From Gammaproteobacteria bacterium (GTDB lineage Bacteria; Pseudomonadota; Gammaproteobacteria; Thiohalobacterales; Thiohalobacteraceae), in NCBI GenBank assembly GCA_016214925.1, contig JACRMO010000031.1, positions 1 through 5,501 of the forward strand: a DNA stretch of 5,501 bases, in the 5' to 3' direction. The position numbers were made by a program, and so were the translations under genes. The notes below the pieces were generated by a model. The model saw nothing but the letters and a program-made list of their open reading frames with translations, made no database searches and was not told where the DNA came from. Positions 1 to 5,501 of this stretch are shown one piece after another. Positions within the stretch are counted from its first letter, which is position 1, and every line of letters begins with the position of its first letter.

Positions 1-1979
1 ATGCGGGTGAAGATGCGATCGATCGGCCCGATCAACGCGCGCGCCGCCGGCACGAAACTGCCGATGTGCGCGAGCAGCACGATCAACGCGGTCTGGCGCA
101 TATAGGTGGATTTCCCGCCCATGTTCGGGCCGGTGATGATCAACATGCGCCGCGCATCGTCGAAGCGCACATCGTTGGGCACGAACGGTGCGTCCAAGAC
201 ATGCTCGACGACCGGATGTCGTCCGGCCTCGATCAATAGCCCGGGGTTGTCGCTCAATTCCGGACGGCGCCAATCGAGTGTATCGGCGCGTTCGGCGAAG
301 CCGGCCAGCACATCCAGCTCGGCGACGGCTTCGGCGGCGGTCTGCAGCGGCGCGAGGAATTCCAGCAACTGTTCCAGCAGTGCATCGTACAACGCCTTCT
401 CGCGCGCCAGCGACCGTTCGCGCGCGGACAGCACCTTATCCTCGAAACGCTTCAGTTCCGGCGTGATGTAACGTTCCGCACCTTTCAGCGTCTGACGGCG
501 CTGGAAATCGTCGGGCACGCGCGTCGATTGTGCTTTGCCGACTTCGATGTAGAAACCGTGCACGCGGTTGTAACCGACCTTGAGCGTGGCGATGCCGGAG
601 CGTTCGCGTTCGCGCGTCTCCAGATCGACCAGGAACTGATCGGCGTTCTCGCTCAAGGCGCGCAGTTCATCGAGCTCCGCATCGTAACCGGTGGCGATCA
701 TGCCGCCGTCGCGGATCAGCACCGGCGGTTGTTCGACCAACGCGCGTTGCAACAGCGATTGAGGTTGCGGATGTTCACCGATGCGCTCGGCGACCTCGCG
801 TAACAGTGGATCGTCATGCCTGCTCAACACGCGCTGCAATTCGGGTAAACGCACCAAGCTGTCGCGCAGCCCGGACAGATCGCGCGGCCGCGCCGATTTC
901 AGCGCCACGCGCGTCATCACGCGTTCCAGATCGCACAACCCGCGCAGCACGCCATGCACGGCCTCGAAGCCGCGGTCGTTCTGCAAAGTCTCCACGCATT
1001 GGTGACGCTTGCGCAGACGCGTGCGACTGCGCAATGGCCGGTTCAACCAACGCCGCAGCAGGCGCCCGCCCATCGCCGTCGCGGTGGTATCGAGCACACC
1101 GGCGAGACTGTGTTCGACGCGCCCCGATTGCGACTGGTCGAGTTCCAGATTGCGCCGGCTGGCGGCATCGAGAAGGATGCTGTCCTCGCGCAGTTCGACG
1201 CGCAGCCCGCGCAGATGCGGTAATGCAGCACGCTGGGTGTCCTTCACATATTGCAGCAACGCCGCGGCGGCGCCGATGGCCAACGGCAGACTCTGACAAC
1301 CGAAGCCGGTGAGATCGCGCGTGCCGAACTGCGCGCACAACTGGCGCAGGCCGCTGTCGGTTTCGTAATGCCAGGGCGGACGGCGCTTGCTGCCGGGGCG
1401 CTCGTTGATCGTCGCGGGGAAGCTCGTGTCTTCGTTGAGCAGCAACTCGCTCGGCCGCAGCCGTTCGAGTTCGCTGTGCAGCGCTTCGAGACCGTCGAGT
1501 TCCTGCACGCTGAAATGCCCGCTGCTCAAATCGAGCACGGCGAGTCCGAAGTGATCCTTCAAACCCGTGCAGGCCGCGAGCAGGTTGTCGCGGCGCTCGT
1601 CGAGTAGCGCATCTTCGGTGACCGTGCCCGGTGTGACGATGCGCACCACCTGACGTTCCACCGGCCCCTTGCTCGCCGCCGGATCGCCGATCTGCTCGCA
1701 GATCGCCACCGATTCGCCGAGCCGCACCAGCTTGGCCAGATATTGATCGACCGCGTGTACCGGCACGCCGCACATCGGAATCGGCTCACCCGCCGACTGC
1801 CCGCGCGCGGTCAGCGTGATATCGAGCAACTTCGCCGCGCGCTGCGCATCGCTGTAAAACAGCTCGTAGAAATCGCCCATGCGGTAGAACAGCAGAATGT
1901 CCGGATGCTCGGCCTTGATGCGCAGAAACTGCTGCATCATCGGCGTGTGCGTGCTGGATTCTGTGGTCGGTGTGGACAT
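1..1979 (-). CDS. mutS: DNA mismatch repair protein MutS (N-terminal 659 codons, cut by window edge)
   Basis: MutS recognises mismatches and small loops in newly replicated DNA and recruits MutL. The minus-strand frame starting with ATG at 1979-1977 is open to position 1 without interruption. Seen: the mismatch-reading motif GDFYELF at residues 35-41, with the intercalating Phe37 and the Glu39 of the F-x-E pair; IPMCGVPVHA; VAICEQIGDP; the connector and core domains; GYNRVHGFYIEV; and the Walker A motif GPNMGGKST at residues 617-625 (positions 105-131). Walker B, the signature loop and the C-terminal helix-turn-helix, roughly 200 residues, lie beyond position 1. The start is chosen because the N-terminus aligns with the Enterobacteria-type start, with MMQQFLRIKA at residues 14-23. 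No clear Shine-Dalgarno precedes it (CTCCCGCCCG before ATG), so initiation may be weak. It is divergent from the PilZ gene. Identity is secure. Confidence 0.98.
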   Translation of the reverse strand, partial: MSTPTTESSTHTPMMQQFLRIKAEHPDILLFYRMGDFYELFYSDAQRAAKLLDITLTARGQSAGEPIPMCGVPVHAVDQYLAKLVRLGESVAICEQIGDPAASKGPVERQVVRIVTPGTVTEDALLDERRDNLLAACTGLKDHFGLAVLDLSSGHFSVQELDGLEALHSELERLRPSELLLNEDTSFPATINERPGSKRRPPWHYETDSGLRQLCAQFGTRDLTGFGCQSLPLAIGAAAALLQYVKDTQRAALPHLRGLRVELREDSILLDAASRRNLELDQSQSGRVEHSLAGVLDTTATAMGGRLLRRWLNRPLRSRTRLRKRHQCVETLQNDRGFEAVHGVLRGLCDLERVMTRVALKSARPRDLSGLRDSLVRLPELQRVLSRHDDPLLREVAERIGEHPQPQSLLQRALVEQPPVLIRDGGMIATGYDAELDELRALSENADQFLVDLETRERERSGIATLKVGYNRVHGFYIEVGKAQSTRVPDDFQRRQTLKGAERYITPELKRFEDKVLSARERSLAREKALYDALLEQLLEFLAPLQTAAEAVAELDVLAGFAERADTLDWRRPELSDNPGLLIEAGRHPVVEHVLDAPFVPNDVRFDDARRMLIITGPNMGGKSTYMRQTALIVLLAHIGSFVPAARALIGPIDRIFTR

Positions 1980-2018
1980 CGGGCGGGAGTTTACCCAAAA
2001 GAGACTGGATGCGCCCAC

Positions 2019-2047
2019 TTGCGTTGGCCGCTCTGCTTTGGTACTAG
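2019..2047 (+). promoter_or_regulatory. Candidate sigma70-like promoter for the PilZ-pncC-thpR cluster
   Basis: In the 95-bp gap between divergent mutS and the PilZ gene, TTGCGT (2019-2024) is followed after 17 bp by TACTAG (2042-2047). The spacing is ideal and the -35 fair, but the -10 matches the consensus at only three positions. The gap must hold a promoter for this strand, because mutS is read away from it. I saw no convincing promoter for mutS on the other strand. Confidence 0.3.
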
Positions 2048-2061
2048 AGGCTTACATTTCC

Positions 2062-2067
2062 GGGAGG
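2062..2067 (+). promoter_or_regulatory. Ribosome binding site deciding the GTG start of the PilZ gene
   Basis: GGGAGG sits 7 nt before the GTG at 2075. This strong Shine-Dalgarno supports that GTG as the true start. Confidence 0.8.
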
Positions 2068-2074
2068 ATCGACC

Positions 2075-2380
2075 GTGGCGTTACGTGATATTGAAGAAAA
2101 ACGGGATTTCATCCGCATGCAGTTGGATTGCCCGGCGCAATGCACGGATCTGCGCAACGGCGAGCAGTTTATTGGGCAGGCCAAGGATCTGAGCGGCAAG
2201 GGGCTATGTCTGGAGTTGACGCGCAGCTTTCCGCCGGGTGCCATGTTGGAGGTGCGCATCGAGCCGGCGACGGCCGTAGTGGCGCCGCTGCATGTCATGG
2301 TGGAAGTGATGCGCGTCGAACCGGACGTGAGCGGCGAACGGTTTCGCACCGGTACGTTGATCCGCGAATTCAAATCCTGA
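2075..2380 (+). CDS. Small single-domain PilZ protein (probable c-di-GMP receptor)
   Basis: A 101-residue protein consisting of essentially one PilZ domain, the beta-barrel that binds the second messenger cyclic di-GMP in the cytoplasm. Both ligand-binding signatures are visible: RxxxR as R10-D-F-I-R14 near the N-terminus, and the [D/N]xSxxG motif as D38-L-S-G-K-G43. Both being intact suggests that it binds c-di-GMP, unlike degenerate PilZ proteins such as PilZ itself. There is no signal peptide, membrane segment or output domain, so it probably acts by binding a partner protein. The GTG start is supported by a strong Shine-Dalgarno. The stop lies 14 bp before pncC, so the two are probably co-transcribed. 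What process it controls cannot be read from the sequence. Confidence 0.88.
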   Translation: MALRDIEEKRDFIRMQLDCPAQCTDLRNGEQFIGQAKDLSGKGLCLELTRSFPPGAMLEVRIEPATAVVAPLHVMVEVMRVEPDVSGERFRTGTLIREFKS

Positions 2381-2394
2381 GCTGATAATCCGAC

Positions 2395-2898
2395 ATGCCA
2401 ACCCATCTGCCTAGCGATGCTGAACTGCAAGGGCTCGCGGAACGACTGGGTGAGTGCATGTTCGCGGCCGGAATGCAGTTGGCGCTGGCTGAGTCGTGCA
2501 CCGGTGGCTGGGTGGCCAAGATCGTCACCGACATTGTCGGCAGTTCCAGCTGGTTCGATCGCGGTTTCGTCACGTATACGAATGAATCCAAACAGGCGTT
2601 GCTCGGCGTTCCCGCCGAGACGCTCGCGACCGAGGGCGCAGTCAGTGCGATGACAGTCGCGGCGATGGCGCGCGGGGCGCTGGCGCGCAGCCATGCGCAG
2701 TTGAGTTGCGCGATCAGCGGCATCGCCGGGCCGGGCGGCGCGACGCCAGGCAAGCCGGTCGGATTGGTCTGGTTCGCCTGGGGGGTGCGCGACGGCGATG
2801 TGCGTACCGAACAGCAAATCTTCGCGGGCGATCGCGAGGCCGTGCGCCGACAGGCCGTGGCGCATGCCCTGCGGGGGCTGTTGGATGTCTGCGCCTGA
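2395..2898 (+). CDS. pncC: Nicotinamide-nucleotide amidase PncC (stand-alone CinA C-terminal domain)
   Basis: A 167-residue protein matching the stand-alone CinA C-terminal family (E. coli YgaD/PncC, 165 aa). It deamidates nicotinamide mononucleotide to nicotinate mononucleotide, recycling the NMN released by NAD-dependent DNA ligase and other NAD consumers. Seen: AESCTGGWVAK at residues 32-42 with the invariant Ser34; GSSSWFDRGFVTYTNESK at 49-66 with conserved Tyr61 and Lys66; the SGIAGPGG loop; KPVGLVWFAW; and GDREAVRRQAVAHAL near the C-terminus. The N-terminal molybdopterin-binding-like domain of full CinA is absent, as in E. coli. The ATG at 2395 has only a weak Shine-Dalgarno, and coupling to the upstream PilZ gene (14-bp gap) is plausible. 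Its 3' end overlaps thpR. Proximity to recA is widely conserved. Confidence 0.95.
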   Translation: MPTHLPSDAELQGLAERLGECMFAAGMQLALAESCTGGWVAKIVTDIVGSSSWFDRGFVTYTNESKQALLGVPAETLATEGAVSAMTVAAMARGALARSHAQLSCAISGIAGPGGATPGKPVGLVWFAWGVRDGDVRTEQQIFAGDREAVRRQAVAHALRGLLDVCA

Positions 2899-3448
2899 AG
2901 CCGCGCCCGAGATCGCATCGGAGTCGCAATCCAAACAACGCGTGTTCTTTGCGCTCTGGCCCGACGCCGAAGTGCGTGCTGCTCTTGATTCGCTGGCGCG
3001 GCAGCATGCGCGTCACAACGGCCGTGCGGTCGTCCCGGAAAATCTCCACATGACCCTGGCCTTCGTCGGTGGCGTGACCGCTGAGCAGCGCGCGTGCATG
3101 GAGGCCGCCGCCGCGACAGTGGTGGCGCCTCCCTTTACTGTTACGCTCGATAGCCTGGGATTCTGGCCGCGGCCGAAGATTCTCTGGGCGGGTGCGAGTG
3201 TCATGCCGCCCGCACTGACGGAGCTTGTTGCCGCACTGAGTACTGTGCTGGTTCCATGTGGTTATCAGCCCGAGTCGCGCCCATTCCAGCCCCATGTCAC
3301 CCTGGCGCGCAAGGCGCAGCGGTCACCCGTGGTGCGGGAGATTCCACCGTTCGTCTGGCAGGCCAATGCCTTCTGTCTGGTGGACTCGGTCACGGGCGAA
3401 CAGGGTAGTGAATATCGGGTGATTGCACGTTGGCCGCTGCGCGGCTGA
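2885..3448 (+). CDS. thpR: RNA 2',3'-cyclic phosphodiesterase ThpR (LigT, 2H family)
   Basis: A 187-residue member of the 2H phosphoesterase family. ThpR/LigT opens 2',3'-cyclic phosphates on RNA ends to 2'-phosphates and in vitro can also join tRNA halves through a 2'-5' bond. The two family-defining HxT motifs are intact: NLHMTLAFVG with His55 and Thr57, and FQPHVTLARK with His137 and Thr139. FFALWP at residues 21-26 and ILWAG at 99-103 also match the E. coli family pattern. The frame is open further upstream, but the ATG at 2885 is preferred: it leaves a 14-nt overlap with pncC, has a GGGGG run 7 nt upstream, and puts the conserved domain about 18 residues in. That short Ala/Glu/Ser-rich N-terminal extension is probably disordered. 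It is probably translated with pncC and is the last gene of its cluster. Confidence 0.93.
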   Translation: MSAPEAAPEIASESQSKQRVFFALWPDAEVRAALDSLARQHARHNGRAVVPENLHMTLAFVGGVTAEQRACMEAAAATVVAPPFTVTLDSLGFWPRPKILWAGASVMPPALTELVAALSTVLVPCGYQPESRPFQPHVTLARKAQRSPVVREIPPFVWQANAFCLVDSVTGEQGSEYRVIARWPLRG

Positions 3449-3465
3449 GTCGCCGAGCAATGCAT

Positions 3466-3500
3466 TTGTAGGAGCGTCCTGAAGGTGAGGCGCTTGCGCC
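3466..3500. repeat. Degenerate REP-like element (GTAGGAGC motif plus small hairpin)
   Basis: TTGTAGGAGCG (3466-3476) resembles the GTAG-type head of REP palindromes common in gammaproteobacteria. It is followed by a short hairpin, GGCGC-TT-GCGCC (3489-3500). The expected hairpin directly after the head is not preserved, so this would be a decayed copy, or chance. It lies just after thpR. Confidence 0.3.
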
Positions 3501-3533
3501 GAGAGACTGCCCTGGGGCATTGGCCGCGAACGG

Positions 3534-3555
3534 GCTCGATTATTTTTCATCGAGC
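3534..3555. other. Small hairpin with T-rich loop between thpR and the recA promoter
   Basis: GCTCGAT (3534-3540) and ATCGAGC (3549-3555) form a perfect 7-bp stem around an 8-nt loop, TATTTTTC. No T-tract follows the stem, so it is not a standard intrinsic terminator for thpR. It lies immediately upstream of the recA -35. Confidence 0.35.
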
Positions 3556-3558
3556 TAC

Positions 3559-3587
3559 TTGCGGCCCATCGCCGGGTACTGTATAAA
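3559..3587 (+). promoter_or_regulatory. recA promoter (sigma70-like)
   Basis: TTGCGG (3559-3564) and TATAAA (3582-3587) are separated by exactly 17 bp. The -10 lies inside the LexA box, which is the arrangement expected for SOS repression by blocking RNA polymerase. Transcription should begin near 3594, giving a leader of roughly 240 nt before recA. Confidence 0.75.
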
Positions 3588-3596
3588 TCCACAGTA
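3577..3596. promoter_or_regulatory. LexA operator (SOS box) controlling recA
   Basis: TACTGTATAAATCCACAGTA matches the gammaproteobacterial LexA consensus (CTGT, 8 bp, ACAG) with perfect six-base half-sites. The symmetry extends outward to ten bases per arm (CGGGTACTGT at 3573-3582 and ACAGTACCCG at 3591-3600). It overlaps the -10 of the recA promoter, so LexA binding would shut off recA until DNA damage activates LexA self-cleavage. Confidence 0.93.
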
Positions 3597-3836
3597 CCCG
3601 CTGCGGCACCCACAAGCGCAGCCCGGTGACGCTCTCAACTCGCGGTTTTCTCTGAGTCCCAGAGGGATTAGAGGGGTCCAACGTCCCGGTCTGCGCGGGT
3701 TGCCCGGGGGTTCGCTGATGGTATTGGGGATAGTTTCGGGGGCGGGGGCGGTGGGATAATCGCCGCGCTCCAGAATGCAGATTCGGTGGCTAGGGATAGC
3801 CGCAATCAACCAGACCCAGCAGGGGGAGACACGACA
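3597..3836 (+). other. Long G-rich 5' leader of recA
   Basis: About 240 nt between the SOS box and the recA start, with no supported gene in it. It holds a weak hairpin (CTCTG at 3650-3654 with CAGAG at 3660-3664), then clustered G runs on the coding strand at 3726-3729, 3738-3742, 3744-3748 and 3753-3755 that could form a G-quadruplex. A GATAAT (3755-3760) resembles a -10 but has no good -35. A stable hairpin, GGCTA-GGGA-TAGCC, lies at 3788-3801. Open frames across this stretch have no Shine-Dalgarno or recognisable protein and look like chance. Confidence 0.55.
3822..3828 (+). promoter_or_regulatory. Ribosome binding site deciding the recA start
   Basis: GGGGGAG ends 8 nt before the ATG at 3837. 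It rules out the in-frame GTG at 3786, which lies inside a hairpin and would add 17 residues with no counterpart in RecA proteins. Confidence 0.85.
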
Positions 3837-4762
<926 letters not shown>

Positions 4763-5254
4763 GGACGACACGCCCGACCCGCAGGCGCTGGAGCGTACCG
4801 CGGTCGGGCTGTTGGCGCGCCGCGAACACAGTCGCGCCGAACTCCTGCAGAAACTGACCTCACGCGGCTACGCAGTCACCGAGGTGGAGTTATTGCTCGA
4901 CTGGCTGGCCGCGCAGCGGCTGCAATCGGACGCGCGTTTTGCCGCGAGTTATGCGCGGATGCGCAGTGGCCGCGGCTATGGATCGCAGCGCATCCGAGCC
5001 GAACTGCGCGAACGTGGTGTCGCGGCCGAGCTGGTCGACCATGAACTCGCGACGGTGGCCGGTACGCACGCGGGCCGCATCGATGACATCTGGCGCAGGA
5101 AATTCGCCGGTCGTTTGCCGCAAGACTATCGCGAGCGCGCCCGGCAGATGCGGTTCCTCCAGCAGCGTGGCTTTCCCCTCGCAGACATACATGCCTTGTT
5201 CGGACGGCTGAGCGCCGGGGACGATTGACCTATCCGGCAGGCCATCTTCGGCTT

Positions 5255-5280
5255 CAGGTGAGGGGTGATACCCCTGACTG
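5255..5280. other. Small hairpin just after recX
   Basis: AGGGG (5261-5265) and CCCCT (5271-5275) pair around TGATA, and an outer CAG/CTG pair adds three base pairs after an internal bulge. No T-tract follows. It could slow transcription after recX but is not a clear terminator. A perfect 10-bp palindrome, CTGCGCGCAG (5278-5287), abuts it. Confidence 0.35.
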
Positions 5281-5287
5281 CGCGCAG

Positions 5288-5360
5288 TGCTGCCGGCGGG
5301 TCGATCCCTGCCGCCTCCGAGCTGCGCAAGTCGGCTTCAGGGAACGACCCGCCGACAGCA
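5288..5360. repeat. Palindromic element 1: 23-bp arms around a conserved core
   Basis: Left arm 5288-5310 and right arm 5338-5360 are complementary at 21 of 23 positions (mismatches C5293/A5355 and A5304/A5344). Between and just into the right arm lies a core (5315-5338) that is repeated exactly at 5440-5463. The core contains CCGAGCTGCGCAAGTCGG, itself an imperfect palindrome centred on TGCGCA. No U-tract follows, so this is not a textbook intrinsic terminator. I do not recognise the family. Confidence 0.8.
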
Positions 5361-5396
5361 GGACACAGTAGGTTTATGCCTGAAAGTTCCACCCTT

Positions 5397-5501
5397 CACA
5401 TGATGTTCAGCGCCCGGCCGGTGCCGTGAGTCGCGGCGACTCCGAGCTGCGCAAGTCGGCTTCGCGACTCACGGCCCCGGCCGGGCGCTGAACATCATGT
5501 G
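5397..5501. repeat. Palindromic element 2: at least 38-bp arms around the same core
   Basis: Left arm 5397-5434 and right arm 5464-5501 are complementary at 37 of 38 positions (only T5422/C5476 fails). The 29-nt loop contains the same 24-bp core as element 1, at 5440-5463 and in the same orientation. The arms have no obvious similarity to those of element 1. The outermost paired base is the last base of the window, so the palindrome may continue further. Inside it, GAGTCGC-G-GCGACTC (5428-5442) offers a competing smaller hairpin. Confidence 0.85.

Noticed and set aside
814..1773. Long minus-strand open frame (319 aa) inside mutS
   Set aside because: It is a shadow of mutS in another frame: Arg/Ala-rich with no recognisable domain, while the mutS frame is continuous and fully conserved.
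2044..2934. Minus-strand open frame of 296 aa opposite the PilZ gene and pncC
   Set aside because: It lies antisense to two clearly recognised genes, has no Shine-Dalgarno or family motif, and is typical of high-GC antisense openness.
3520..3809. Small open frames in the recA upstream region on both strands
   Set aside because: They run through the promoter, LexA box and G-rich leader and have no ribosome binding site or recognisable sequence.
3786..3836. 17-residue N-terminal extension of RecA from a GTG at 3786
   Set aside because: The GTG sits in a hairpin, no RecA has this extension, and a strong Shine-Dalgarno (3822-3828) points to ATG 3837.
5288..5360. Classical rho-independent terminator for recX
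   Set aside because: The stem is long and strong, but neither side is followed by a T-tract.
5126..5392. Minus-strand 88-aa open frame over the recX end and palindrome 1
   Set aside because: It spans the hairpin repeat and recX antisense, and shows no domain or credible start signal.
5288..5501. Integron attC sites or a CRISPR array
   Set aside because: There are only two units, the arms differ, attC consensus ends are missing, and no regular spacers occur.

Overview
This is a GC-rich proteobacterial chromosomal segment, most likely gammaproteobacterial. MutS, PncC, ThpR, RecA and RecX all read like gamma homologues. The order mutS / pncC(cinA C-domain) / recA / recX is a familiar housekeeping arrangement in that class, and alaS would normally follow just beyond the right edge. 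I cannot name the genus. No phage, transposase, CRISPR array or defence cassette is visible.

Layout. Positions 1-1979 (minus strand) hold the first 659 codons of mutS, cut by the window edge just after the Walker A motif. A 95-bp divergent intergenic region follows, then a compact plus-strand cluster: a small PilZ-domain protein (2075-2380), the nicotinamide-nucleotide amidase pncC (2395-2898) and the RNA 2',3'-cyclic phosphodiesterase thpR (2885-3448, overlapping pncC by 14 nt). A 388-bp non-coding region carries a degenerate REP-like motif, a sigma70-type promoter whose -10 lies inside a near-canonical LexA (SOS) box, and a G-rich leader of about 240 nt. Then come recA (3837-4762) and recX (4728-5228), which overlap by 35 nt. 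The last 273 bp (5229-5501) have no gene but contain two large hairpin-forming palindromes.

Two things stand out. First, recA is broken as given. Relative to the family it lacks about 121 bp (40 codons plus one base) at about position 4597/4598, so the frame shifts and translation would stop at 4697. The rest of RecA continues intact in another frame up to 4762. This is either a real recA-null lesion or a sequence/assembly error. Second, the two palindromes after recX share an identical 24-bp centre in the same orientation, yet their long arms are unrelated to each other while each arm is complementary to its own partner. That points to a repeat family with a fixed loop and a variable stem, which I do not recognise.

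Functionally, the window is a genome-maintenance neighbourhood: mismatch repair (mutS) and SOS-controlled recombination (recA and its modulator recX). Alongside are a NAD-salvage amidase (pncC), an RNA-end phosphodiesterase (thpR) and a probable c-di-GMP sensor (PilZ).
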